Shown here piece by piece: positions 8,400 to 17,628 of a stretch of 64,000 nucleotides of DNA. The translations under genes were made by a program, and so were the position numbers. Origin of the DNA: Pedobacter sp. FW305-3-2-15-E-R2A2. GTDB taxonomy: Bacteria > Bacteroidota > Bacteroidia > Sphingobacteriales > Sphingobacteriaceae. The notes under the pieces were generated by a model. That model was not told the DNA's origin. It made no database searches and saw nothing but the letters and a program-made list of their open reading frames with translations. Positions within the stretch are counted from its first letter, which is position 1. The number at the start of each line of letters is the position of its first letter. The stretch spans positions 5,642,001 to 5,706,000 of the forward strand of contig NZ_CP151803.1 in assembly GCF_038446955.1 (NCBI RefSeq). The letters run 5' to 3'.

Positions 8400-11300
8400 T
8401 TAAAATTTAACATTTACACCAAACAGGAATGCGCGGGATTGTGGATAGGTTCCCATGTCTACCTGATCAATAGATTCCGGGTCCAGGCCGCTATACTTCG
8501 TGCTCGTATACAGGTTCTGACCCGATACATACAGTCGCACATCTTTTACCCCCAGTTTCGTTTTCTGCAACAGGTTGCTGAAAGAATAACCCAGCTCCAC
8601 GTTTTTAATTCTGAAATAGGAAGCATCTTCAACATATAAGCTCGATACCCGGCTTACCCCGGTATCTGTGGTGCTGACTCTCGGCATGGTGTTCGATGTT
8701 CCCGGTCCATTCCAGCTTTGCAGCACTGCTGTAGAAGAGTTAAATGGCCTGCTGTCGAAATCAGTGATCTTCTTCGCATCATTGTATTTGTCTACTCCCT
8801 GAACTCCCTGCATAAAGACAGAAAGGTCAAATCCCTTATAGCCGCCGGAAAGGTTGATGCCATAAGAAAATTTAGGGATTGGATTTCCGAGGAAGGTTCT
8901 GTCGTTATCGTTGATCTGTCCATTTCCATCCAGATCTGCAAACCTGATGTCGCCGGGCAGTTGTGAAGGGTTGGTTGTTCCGGAAAGGTGTTGCGTGATC
9001 TCCGCTTGCGTCTGGTAAATACCTTCCATTTTATAGCCATAGAATGCATTTAATGGTTGTCCGGGAACAGTTCTTGTGAATGGTCCGCTTAGGGTCGGTA
9101 CATTTGGATGCAATTGGATCACCTCATTAGTTAAGGTCGCCATGTTTCCACTCAGCGCGTAGTTAAAATCACCAATTGCATTGCGGTAACTGGCAGAAAG
9201 TTCAAATCCTTTATTTCTCACTTTACCCGCATTCACATACGTTGGGCCTACCGAACCCACCATTTCCGGTAAGCTTAATTGTAAGAGGATATCGGAAGTC
9301 GTTTTCACAAAATAATCAGCAGAAATGGCTAGTTTATTACTGAACAGATTAAAGTCCAGCCCGATGTTCTGTTGTGAAGTCGTTTCCCATTTCAGGTCCG
9401 GATTTCCATAACGGTTCAGGGAATAACCCTCCCCATCTTTCAGCATGGTGCTCAGGTAAGCATAATTCGGGATCTGCTGATTGCCCAGTTTCCCTGTACT
9501 TGCCCTTAATTTTAAGTTCGAAATCCATTTGATATCTTTCATAAAAGATTCTTCCGAGATTGCCCATCCTGCAGAAACAGAAGGGAAATAGCCCCATTGT
9601 TTGTTCTCTCCAAATCTGGAAGAAGCATCTGCGCGGAGGTTGGCCGTCAGCATATAACGGGAATCATACACATAAGTTCCGGAAGCAAAGACCGAGAACA
9701 AAGCCCATTCACTTGCATTTCCGCCATTCCAAAGGTCTCTGGCAGAAGATCCGAAGTCTATGTACTGGAAACTGTTGGTCGTATAATCATATCGTTTTCT
9801 GGAAGCAGAGAGTCCGGATGCCGTATTTTTGATATACTCTGTTCCCACAAGCCCATTGATGGCATGTTTGTTAATTGTTTTGATGTAGTTCAAGGTATTG
9901 TTCCAGGTAAGGTTCAGTTCCTCTCCTCTTTCCTCATTCAATCCGTTTGGCCTGTTTTGCCGGCCTGCCCCCGGATCAACTTCATTGGGATCATTGTTGT
10001 CGTCATCTCCAAAGTTTTGCAAAAATGCTTTATTGTGGAGGAAGTTCAGGTCGACACCCAGGTTTGTTCTTAAAGTCAGTGATTTATCTCCCAGAAAAGC
10101 ATATTCTGCATAGGCATTTCCAAAAGTTTTCACATTATTTCTTTTGTCGTTGGCAAAATAAGCGAGTGCGATTGGGTTGGACGTTCTTTCATAATTAGGG
10201 TCCCAACCACCATTGCTGTTGTTGAATTTATAAAAAGGCAGGTCCGTAAAAGGGTTATCCGCTTTATAGCCTGGGTCTGAAGGATTTTTATACACACCCA
10301 GTACCGGTGGCCTTAACAATGCATGGCGAATAATGCCGGGTGCATCACCTTTAGAAGACAGCCAGTCTTGTTTTGCCGAAGAAAGCTGCAGATTCGTTCC
10401 TATTTTAAAGCGGTCGGTCAGCTTTGCATTGACGTTGGCCCTGAAATTAAAGCGTTCATATTGGTCATGGTTGTAGACCACGATTCCATTTTGTTTGTAA
10501 TAAGCCCCAGACAAGAGGTATTGCACCTGATCGCTTCCGCCGCTTGCGCTTAATTGTGCACTTTGGGACCTTCCGGTTTCAAACAGCTCATCCAGCCAAT
10601 TGGTATCCGACAAATCAGTTCTGCTTTTGGCTGCGGTATAAGGATTTGGATCAGGTTTACCTCCATTTTTCCAGGCTTGTTCCTGTTTACTCAGGTATTG
10701 AGCAGTATTTAACAGTTTAGGCAAATTAGTGACCTGCTGAATTCCGTTAAAATAATTCAGCTCAAGTGAAGAACGGTTGGCCGTTCCCTGTTTGGTGGTA
10801 ATCTGAACCACCCCTCCTGCCGCACGTGCCCCATAGATCGCTGCGGATGCCGCATCTTTCATCACCGATAAGCTTTTAATATCCGAAGGATTTAAAAAAG
10901 AAATGTCCAAAGTAGGCGTTCCATCCACGATATACAAGGGACTGTTAAAGCCGATGGTATTTTCTCCGCGAATGCGGATATTGATCGGATCGCCAGGTGC
11001 GCCGGTACTTTGAGTGACCTGTACGCCTGAGACCTGGCCTTGCAGCATTTGCGCGACGTCAGGAACCCTTCGTTTCTCCCCATCGCCAACATTCAGGTTT
11101 CCCATTGCGCCGGAAATCGTACTCTTACGCAAACTGGTATACCCTACCACCACGACTTCATTCAAATCTGAAATACTGGGTTTCATAGAGAGATTCAGGA
11201 CTGCATTCCCAGTGTAAGGGAGTGTTACCGGAAGATAACCTACATAATTAAATACGAGAGATTTTGGGCCGTCCGGGAGCAGGGTGATCACATACGCTCC

Positions 11301-11477
11301 GTTGGCATCGGTTGCCGTTTTATTTGGTGTATTGAGTTGCTGAACAACAACCCCGGGAAAGGGCTGCTGATTTTCATCAGTCACTTTTCCACTTAGTTTG
11401 ACCTGGGCCAGAGCGGTGAGCCCTGATAGTACTATTAACAGTGACAAGCCCAGAGAGAAGAGTAGATTTCTTTTCAT
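8400..11477 (-). CDS. SusC/RagA family TonB-dependent transporter (PUL1)
   Basis: The 1025-residue outer-membrane receptor has, in order, a signal peptide, a carboxypeptidase-regulatory-like domain (about residues 28-105, VKLSGKVTDENQQPFPGVVV), a plug (about 110-230, with NIRIRGENT and PLYIVDGTPTLD) and a 22-strand barrel ending in ...AFLFGVNVKF, whose final aromatic residue suits barrel insertion. It imports oligosaccharides together with the SusD protein encoded 11 bp downstream. It is the first gene of the PUL1 operon. A -7 element and a direct repeat that may bind the HTCS lie upstream. Confidence 0.96.
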   Translation of the reverse strand: MKRNLLFSLGLSLLIVLSGLTALAQVKLSGKVTDENQQPFPGVVVQQLNTPNKTATDANGAYVITLLPDGPKSLVFNYVGYLPVTLPYTGNAVLNLSMKPSISDLNEVVVVGYTSLRKSTISGAMGNLNVGDGEKRRVPDVAQMLQGQVSGVQVTQSTGAPGDPINIRIRGENTIGFNSPLYIVDGTPTLDISFLNPSDIKSLSVMKDAASAAIYGARAAGGVVQITTKQGTANRSSLELNYFNGIQQVTNLPKLLNTAQYLSKQEQAWKNGGKPDPNPYTAAKSRTDLSDTNWLDELFETGRSQSAQLSASGGSDQVQYLLSGAYYKQNGIVVYNHDQYERFNFRANVNAKLTDRFKIGTNLQLSSAKQDWLSSKGDAPGIIRHALLRPPVLGVYKNPSDPGYKADNPFTDLPFYKFNNSNGGWDPNYERTSNPIALAYFANDKRNNVKTFGNAYAEYAFLGDKSLTLRTNLGVDLNFLHNKAFLQNFGDDDNNDPNEVDPGAGRQNRPNGLNEERGEELNLTWNNTLNYIKTINKHAINGLVGTEYIKNTASGLSASRKRYDYTTNSFQYIDFGSSARDLWNGGNASEWALFSVFASGTYVYDSRYMLTANLRADASSRFGENKQWGYFPSVSAGWAISEESFMKDIKWISNLKLRASTGKLGNQQIPNYAYLSTMLKDGEGYSLNRYGNPDLKWETTSQQNIGLDFNLFSNKLAISADYFVKTTSDILLQLSLPEMVGSVGPTYVNAGKVRNKGFELSASYRNAIGDFNYALSGNMATLTNEVIQLHPNVPTLSGPFTRTVPGQPLNAFYGYKMEGIYQTQAEITQHLSGTTNPSQLPGDIRFADLDGNGQINDNDRTFLGNPIPKFSYGINLSGGYKGFDLSVFMQGVQGVDKYNDAKKITDFDSRPFNSSTAVLQSWNGPGTSNTMPRVSTTDTGVSRVSSLYVEDASYFRIKNVELGYSFSNLLQKTKLGVKDVRLYVSGQNLYTSTKYSGLDPESIDQVDMGTYPQSRAFLFGVNVKF

Positions 11478-11498
11478 CTGTGATATATTTGGTTAGAA

Positions 11499-11506
11499 CA
11501 AATTTA
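11499..11506 (-). promoter_or_regulatory. Candidate -7 element of the PUL1 susC promoter
   Basis: On the minus strand this reads TAAATTTG, an exact fit to the Bacteroidota -7 consensus TAnnTTTG, 21 bp before the susC start codon. No TTG is found at the usual -33 spacing, which suits a promoter that depends on an activator. Confidence 0.5.
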
Positions 11507-11530
11507 TAGGAGTAGCCCTCCGAAGGAGTG

Positions 11531-11564
11531 CACTATAGTTACATTTTAGTTCACTATAGTTACA
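11531..11564 (-). promoter_or_regulatory. Perfect direct repeat, probable HTCS operator
   Basis: CACTATAGTTACA occurs at 11531-11543 and again at 11552-11564, 13 of 13 bases identical and 21 bp apart start to start, which is two helical turns. The pair sits just upstream of the candidate -7 element of susC, and the second copy covers the HTCS stop codon. AraC-type output domains of HTCS proteins bind direct repeats of this kind, so this is the best candidate for the site through which the neighbouring HTCS activates PUL1. Confidence 0.6.
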
Positions 11565-14500
11565 AAGGGGCTATATTTTCTTCATATTGCTGCTGGCGGT
11601 ACTCGTTTGGCGCGCAATGGTAAATCTTTTTAAACTCTCTGAAGAAGTAAGATTTGTTGTTGAATCCGGTGCGGTAAAATATTTCAGATACGGTGTATTG
11701 AGAATTAACCAGCATGTCTGCGGCATGTTTCAGGCGAATTCTTTTAATGAACTCCGCAGGTGTCATCCCGGCGAGTGATTTCAGTCTTCTGTACAATTGC
11801 ATTTTGCTAATGGAAAGCGCATCTTCCAGTGTCGCGGCATTGAGTTCCGGTTCATTCAGATTTTTCTCGATCACCTTCAGCAGTTCTTCCAGAAATTTCT
11901 TGTCCGTATCTGCAATATCAGCATCCATAAACTGGTTGGTAATGTGCTGATCCTTGATCAGGTGCTCCATCCGGAGCTGATCGTCCAGGAGCTTGCGAAT
12001 CCTGACCTGGAGGTAATTGATCTGGAAAGGTTTAGGGATATAGGCATCAGCTCCCTGTTCATATCCTTCCGTCTTATGATCTTCAGATCCTCTGGCCGAT
12101 AAAATGACAAAGGGAATCCGTGCCATAGCGGGCGTTTGTTTTACCGTCCGGCATAATTCCAGTCCGTTCATATCCGGCATCATCACATCGCTGATGATCA
12201 GACTTGGAATGGTTTTATGTAAAAAGGCCATTGCTTCCAATCCCGTTCCCGCTTCATAGACCACATAATGATCTTTCAACACGTTCCTGATCAGGAAACG
12301 AAGTTCAGGTTCGTCCTCCACCAATAAGATGCTTAATTTTTCGGTTTGCTGAAGGCCATCAATCAGGCTGTTTTTATTTCCCTCTTCCACGGAAACCATT
12401 TCAGGCTGGTCATAAACCTCCACCAATGATTCATATAAAGCAGAAGGTGCAGAGGTGATCACTTTGGTTTCGGCAGTGCCTTTTACTTCCGTCAGCTGTA
12501 TTTTTATCCTGAAATCTATCCAGTCATTCTGCAGGCTCACCTGAATATCAGCCCCCATCAGGGTGATCAGTTCTTTCGTAAAAGCCAGGCCAATCCCGGT
12601 ACTGAATTTTTCTGTTTGCTGCTCATTGCTCACATAGAAGCGGTTGAAGATTTGTTCCAGGTGCTGTGTTTTTAAGGTACAGCCTGAGTTGGAAACGCTC
12701 AGTTCCAACACCTGATCATTGGGATGATACCAGACTTTAAAAGCCACGGTTTCGCCTCTTCCGGAATGCTTGAAGGCATTAGACAAGAGGTTATATAAAA
12801 TCTTTTCGAACTTATCCTTATCGATGGAGCCCGCCAGGCCCTGGGGAATGCTCCTCAGGTATTCCTGTCCGTTCTTTTCACTGGTAGGGATAAACAACTC
12901 AGAGAGGCTATCCAGCATTTTACTGATGTCCAGGTAATCCTCATTCTTTTTCAGGTAACCAGCCTCTGCTTTTCTGAATTCCAGCAATTGCTGCACCAAA
13001 TAGGTTAACCTCGCGGTATGTTGATGCACCATAGAAACGAAGTAATTGTTTTCTTTCTTTCTAAGGTGTTCTACTGAACCCATAATCATCGTCAAAGGTG
13101 TCTGTATCTCGTGTGCGATATTGGTAAAGAAATTCAGGCGTTGCTGATGTTCTTCTTCATCTTTCTGCCGGAGCAGGTGTTCCATCTGCAATTGGTATTT
13201 CATCCGGAGTTTATTTTTCCGGTACACATGAAAGGCATAGCCCGATGCGATCAGGATCAGAACATAGGCAAAAAGCGCATAATACGTTAACCAAAAATAT
13301 TGCGTTACATGGAGTTTAAACACCTTGATTTCTGTGGTCCACAGGCCTTCCCCATTGCTCCACCTTACTTTGAGGATATAATCTCCCGGAGGAACGTTGT
13401 TATAAATGATATTTCCGATAGCGCCTGCATAGTTCCAGTTCTTATCCAGTCCTTCCAGTTTGTAGGTAAATTCATTTTTAGCCTCATTTAAAAAGCTCAT
13501 AGATCTCAGGCTCACCTGGAAGAAATTATTTTTACGCGCCAAAGTGTATTCTGGAATTGGGGCCTGAACAGATTTCAGCACCTGCAACCGGTTTTCATCC
13601 AGGTTTTTTCCGCCCATCTGAATATTGGAGACCAATACATTAGGCTGAAGCTTGTTGGCGGTAATTCGTTCCGGAGCGAAATAATTAAATCCATAAATTC
13701 CTCCAAAATACAGCAGCCCATCTGTCGACTTCCAAACGGCACCATCACTAAACTCATTGCTCTGAAGCCCGTCGCCGGACCTGAAATTAGCGACTGCCCC
13801 ATTTTCCGGGTTCAATCTGGCCAGTCCTTTATTCGTACTGACCCAGATGCTGCCCGAGTTCGCCCCTGCAATGGCATGAATGGTATTGTTTGGCAAGCCT
13901 TCATTCATCGTGAACTTTTTAAAGGAAGGCCTATCCTTAAGGGATTCGGAATGACTGAGCATGTTTAAGCCATAGCTTGTCCCGATCCATAACCTTTTCC
14001 GGGGATCCAGATAAAGAGAAAGTACATCATTATTGGAAAGGTCGTTTGGCGCAGAAAAGGCTTTAAAAGTTTTAAACTTCCCAATTTTCTTCTGCAAGAC
14101 ACTCAATCCTCCATACCTGCAGGCAATCCAGAGCCGGTCGTCCTCATCATTACTCAAAGCATAGATGATGTCGTTTGCCGGCCCGTTTGCTCCGCCGGAA
14201 AGGTATTGTTTAAAATAGCTGATGCTTAAAAGACCTGCGCTGGTTTTACTGAGTTTCAGGTGAATCAGTCCGCTGCCACTTGTTCCCAGCCAAAGGGAGC
14301 TGTCTTTATCCTGCAAAATAGCATAAACCGAACCAAATGAAGGTAATTTCGCCGTTCCGGAAAGGTCAAGCCAGCTGATGCTTTGTTTTTTATTTAAATC
14401 ATAGATTCCGAGTCCTTTACCGTCTGTTCCGATATAGATATAAGGAGAGATGCCTTTTTTCAAGGCATAGACCGAATTGTTTTCCAGGCCATTGCTGGTA

Positions 14501-15666
14501 TTGAGTTCGCTTTTTTGAGAATTAAAGGGAGATTTGGACCAGAAGTCATTTAAAATCACAATTCCTTTTCCTTTAGTTCCTACCCATAAATTTCCATCTA
14601 CCTCTGCAAAGGCGCGAACAGGTTTGTTTAAATCTACAATATTGCTCTTATTGACCAAGCCGAAATAATTGATCTTTGGATAGATCTTGATCAATCCATC
14701 GCCATCGGTACCGATCCACAAGACATGGTCTTTAGCGACTTCAATACTCGTTACCCTGATATTGGCCAGCTGCCGAACTTCCTGCTGCATGAAAGAAGAA
14801 GGTTGGAAATCCTTGTCGAACACCGCTATCCCCTGACCATCCCGGGCCAGGATATAATTTGAATGGTAATACCTGATCGATTTAATACTTCCGGAAATGC
14901 TGTTTATTTTCTGAGGCTTCGATTGCGAATCCAGCAGCCATAAGCTGTTGCTGATGTCTGTAAACAAAACCCGGTTGTTGACGAGAAAAAAATTACTGAT
15001 CTGCTTCTGAGGCTTGATTATTTGGATCTGTCTTAACCCTGATCTACTGACTTTACAGCTTAGTAATGTCCCATCATTTTGCAGGAACCACATCAGGCCG
15101 TTCCCTCCTTTTTCCATTTTCAACAGCTTTTTAATACCTGCCGGTAATGAAATCGGCTTAAACTGATTCTCGGTTAAATCAAACCAGCTCAATCCATAGG
15201 TTTTACTGTAACAGAAGACCGTTCCATCTTCTGCTATTTCCAGCTCATATTCCTTTTCAGCGATGCTTCTTTTTGTCGCCTGGTTATAAAAATAATGATA
15301 GAATTTTCCCTCAGGTTTTTCAAACCGGGTAATTCCGCCGATGGTACTGATCCAGATGTTGTATTTTTTATCTTCCTTGATGTCCTGAATGACATTGTTC
15401 CCGATACTGCCGCTTTTGTTTTCACTATTGTAATTGAAGACCCTGAAGTCGGTGCCATCATACCTGTTTAATCCATCCCAGGTACCTACCCATAACAACT
15501 GGTCTTTATCCTGAAAAACAACATTTACGGCACTGTTTGACAATCCATTTCGGTTATCAAATTGCTGAAAATAGAACTGACCGGGATCCTGACCTATCGC
15601 TGCAAGCGTAAGTTTGGTCATCGCAATCAGCACGACCGTGAAATAAAATTTAAAGAAGCCCCTCAT
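11560..15666 (-). CDS. Hybrid two-component system sensor-regulator (HTCS) of PUL1
   Basis: The start chosen is the ATG at 15666, which leads straight into a signal peptide (RGFFKFYFTVVLIAMTKL); the frame is open to an ATG at 15717. The 1368-residue protein has periplasmic two-bladed Reg_prop propellers (repeats such as LLWVGTWDGLNRYD and LWIGTSGSGLIHL), a Y_Y_Y domain, a membrane helix (WLTYYALFAYVLILIASGYA), a His-kinase dimerisation motif (FFTNIAHEIQTPL), an ATPase domain with N-box NLLSNAFKHS, a receiver with D in LIISDVMMPDMNG, and a C-terminal AraC HTH (about the last 100 residues). The G1 box is degenerate (VSNSGCTL instead of DxGxG). It should sense a PUL1 breakdown product in the periplasm and activate the adjacent operon. 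Confidence 0.95.
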   Translation of the reverse strand: MRGFFKFYFTVVLIAMTKLTLAAIGQDPGQFYFQQFDNRNGLSNSAVNVVFQDKDQLLWVGTWDGLNRYDGTDFRVFNYNSENKSGSIGNNVIQDIKEDKKYNIWISTIGGITRFEKPEGKFYHYFYNQATKRSIAEKEYELEIAEDGTVFCYSKTYGLSWFDLTENQFKPISLPAGIKKLLKMEKGGNGLMWFLQNDGTLLSCKVSRSGLRQIQIIKPQKQISNFFLVNNRVLFTDISNSLWLLDSQSKPQKINSISGSIKSIRYYHSNYILARDGQGIAVFDKDFQPSSFMQQEVRQLANIRVTSIEVAKDHVLWIGTDGDGLIKIYPKINYFGLVNKSNIVDLNKPVRAFAEVDGNLWVGTKGKGIVILNDFWSKSPFNSQKSELNTSNGLENNSVYALKKGISPYIYIGTDGKGLGIYDLNKKQSISWLDLSGTAKLPSFGSVYAILQDKDSSLWLGTSGSGLIHLKLSKTSAGLLSISYFKQYLSGGANGPANDIIYALSNDEDDRLWIACRYGGLSVLQKKIGKFKTFKAFSAPNDLSNNDVLSLYLDPRKRLWIGTSYGLNMLSHSESLKDRPSFKKFTMNEGLPNNTIHAIAGANSGSIWVSTNKGLARLNPENGAVANFRSGDGLQSNEFSDGAVWKSTDGLLYFGGIYGFNYFAPERITANKLQPNVLVSNIQMGGKNLDENRLQVLKSVQAPIPEYTLARKNNFFQVSLRSMSFLNEAKNEFTYKLEGLDKNWNYAGAIGNIIYNNVPPGDYILKVRWSNGEGLWTTEIKVFKLHVTQYFWLTYYALFAYVLILIASGYAFHVYRKNKLRMKYQLQMEHLLRQKDEEEHQQRLNFFTNIAHEIQTPLTMIMGSVEHLRKKENNYFVSMVHQHTARLTYLVQQLLEFRKAEAGYLKKNEDYLDISKMLDSLSELFIPTSEKNGQEYLRSIPQGLAGSIDKDKFEKILYNLLSNAFKHSGRGETVAFKVWYHPNDQVLELSVSNSGCTLKTQHLEQIFNRFYVSNEQQTEKFSTGIGLAFTKELITLMGADIQVSLQNDWIDFRIKIQLTEVKGTAETKVITSAPSALYESLVEVYDQPEMVSVEEGNKNSLIDGLQQTEKLSILLVEDEPELRFLIRNVLKDHYVVYEAGTGLEAMAFLHKTIPSLIISDVMMPDMNGLELCRTVKQTPAMARIPFVILSARGSEDHKTEGYEQGADAYIPKPFQINYLQVRIRKLLDDQLRMEHLIKDQHITNQFMDADIADTDKKFLEELLKVIEKNLNEPELNAATLEDALSISKMQLYRRLKSLAGMTPAEFIKRIRLKHAADMLVNSQYTVSEIFYRTGFNNKSYFFREFKKIYHCAPNEYRQQQYEENIAPL

Positions 15667-15800
15667 TGATAAAGTATTGGTATCCCAGGATATCGCATCC
15701 AAGATACAATAAATCACAAGGATTCAAGCAGATGCAAATCAGGCAAAAATGAAACGATCCTGATACATTCACCTCTAGACATCTTGATGTATAGGTATCA

Positions 15801-15829
15801 AAAAGCCCCGGATTTGGTCCGGGGCTTTT
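15801..15829 (-). terminator. Terminator behind the thioredoxin-like gene
   Basis: Perfect 12-bp arms AAAAGCCCCGGA and TCCGGGGCTTTT surround a 5-base loop. On the minus strand the hairpin ends in a T-run, 26 bp after the thioredoxin-like gene stops, so it separates that gene from the HTCS. Confidence 0.9.
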
Positions 15830-15855
15830 CCATTATCCTATAATAGGATGTTTAT

Positions 15856-17091
15856 CTATTTTTTATCCCAGGTTTTCTCTCCCTTTTCCATTTTGTCAAG
15901 GGTAGCCTGGTAAGTTGGCTTGTCTGCTTCCGGAACAATGGCGATTGCTTTCTTTTGCATGGCGATTGCTTCATCTTTCTTTCCCATTTTGTAGAGCAGA
16001 TTGGCATAGGTATCCAGGAAAGCAGGCTCCTTGCTTTGCGTGTCCTCTACACTTTTCTTGCTCCATGCCATGGCAGAAGCCACACATTCTGCGTCATGAC
16101 AGTTTTCGAATACTGTCCAGGCAAAACTATTTAACATGGAACCATCTACTTCTGTTCCGTATTTTTTCATATACGCCAATACTGAGGATTGAAACTTCGG
16201 CCAGTTTTTCATGTTTTGATAAAACTGAACCTGCAACATTTCAGTGGCTTTGTTCAGGTCGACTGTAGGGTATTTTGATTTTGCAACAGTAATCAATGAA
16301 TCCAGATTAGCAGAAGGCTTTCTCAAATGGGGATAAATTTCTTCCTGAAGGATTACCCCGGTCAGGACTTTGTTTGACTGCCCTTTGCCCAGTACGGCAT
16401 CTACTTTTCCAGGTTCTTTCAGCATCAGCTGAAATCCTTTGCTTTTGCTGCTTTGTGTAAACTTCCCTAAAAACTCCAGGTTGTCTTTAGTGTACAAGTC
16501 AGTTTGTGTTTCCAGGTAAGCGGCGGCTATTTTGCCTGCATTTTCCTGATCATAGGCTTCCTCGGCAACAGATGCCAATTGCTTTAAAGTTTCCGGAGCA
16601 GCATTACCCGCTTCATATTTTTTTAGCAGGGTATAATATTGCGTTTCCGGATTCAACGCTTTTTCAGCTTTGGCAATAAATCCATCTGCATCACCGCCAC
16701 CCACAATCCGGTGAACCAGTTCACCCTTTGGAGAGAAGATCAGAAAGGTAGGATAAGCCTGAATTTTATACGCTTTATTGATCGCATCGGCATCCGCGTA
16801 CCAGCTTTTCACTTCTTCATTGTCGTCTTTGGTTTTATCGAACTGGACCTTTACATTCACAAAATTTTTATTGAAAAATGCACTCATTTTTTCCTGAGGG
16901 AAGATGGTGCTGCTCATGTATTTGCAAGGGCCGCACCAGGTGGTAAAGCAGTCGACAAAAAGGTATTTATTTTCCTTCATTGCTTTTTCGCGAACCTGTG
17001 CCCAGGTCAGTCCATGCTCAAAATGTGTTCCTTTATCCTGTGCAATTCCCATGAAAGGGATCAGGAGAAATAATAAAATTAACTTCTTCAT
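15856..17091 (-). CDS. Secreted thioredoxin-fold protein with helical C-terminal domain
   Basis: The 411-residue protein has a signal peptide (KKLILLFLLIPFMGIAQ) and so works in the periplasm. The thioredoxin fold covers about residues 22-150, with the active-site CxxC in TTWCGPCKYM and the cis-proline in QAYPTFLIF. The remaining 250 residues are helical and TPR-like, ending with TYANLLYKMGKKDEAIAMQKKA. The likely role is disulfide reduction or isomerisation of exported proteins; the helical part may bind the client. It is transcribed alone, with a strong terminator behind it and more than 500 bp of non-coding DNA upstream. Confidence 0.9.
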   Translation of the reverse strand: MKKLILLFLLIPFMGIAQDKGTHFEHGLTWAQVREKAMKENKYLFVDCFTTWCGPCKYMSSTIFPQEKMSAFFNKNFVNVKVQFDKTKDDNEEVKSWYADADAINKAYKIQAYPTFLIFSPKGELVHRIVGGGDADGFIAKAEKALNPETQYYTLLKKYEAGNAAPETLKQLASVAEEAYDQENAGKIAAAYLETQTDLYTKDNLEFLGKFTQSSKSKGFQLMLKEPGKVDAVLGKGQSNKVLTGVILQEEIYPHLRKPSANLDSLITVAKSKYPTVDLNKATEMLQVQFYQNMKNWPKFQSSVLAYMKKYGTEVDGSMLNSFAWTVFENCHDAECVASAMAWSKKSVEDTQSKEPAFLDTYANLLYKMGKKDEAIAMQKKAIAIVPEADKPTYQATLDKMEKGEKTWDKK

Positions 17092-17628
17092 TTGATTGTT
17101 TTTTTATGATATGCCAGATTGGTTTTTTATAATATACAAGATAACAACTCTCTATCATATAACGACATACCTTTTAAACATTTAACGAAAATATTCAACA
17201 TATCCCCCTTCTCCTCCCCCTTCTTATGATTTATTAATGGCCCTTTGTACCGGGATTCCAAATTTGTAACGCTTTCCGTCAGGATCATAACAGCTCCCGG
17301 GAATACGCATTTTAAGCGCGTTTTATACAAACTGCCTACCCGCCTTTAACACGCTTCCAAGCGGGTCTCCACCGAGTATAGAGCGTGTATAGAGCCTGGC
17401 TAGAACGAGCTGATCCGCAAGCTGCCCGGAAGCAATCTGGCAGATGACATTTACGCGCCTTCTCGTTTTTAATAGCCAAGCCATAAAAAAACAAAAAGTA
17501 TCTTAAATAAATATAAAATTATTAATTAGTAAAATAAAAAGAACAGATGATCTGGATTTACAAGATATATTATTCAACATTGCATTAGATAACCATTTAT
17601 ACAATACGGCAGGAAATACCAAAAGTAA
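17092..17628. other. Gene-poor region before the DUF1016 gene
   Basis: No supported gene lies in these 537 bp. The stretch at about 17330-17470 is richer in G and C than the AT-rich DNA on both sides and contains two 9-bp copies of GTATAGAGC at 17376-17384 and 17387-17395. I could not fold it into a tRNA. The part next to 17629 is very AT-rich and should hold the nuclease gene promoter. Confidence 0.5.

Noticed and set aside
9597-10073. 158-residue open frame on the plus strand
   Set aside because: It lies wholly opposite the PUL1 susC coding region and has no domain; it is a codon-bias shadow.
17127-17330. 67-residue open frame on the minus strand upstream of the thioredoxin gene
   Set aside because: No recognisable domain, no signal peptide, odd composition, and it lies in the gap with no supporting context.
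17370-17450. tRNA-like gene in the GC-rich island
   Set aside because: I could not find a T-loop motif or a cloverleaf with a paired acceptor stem.
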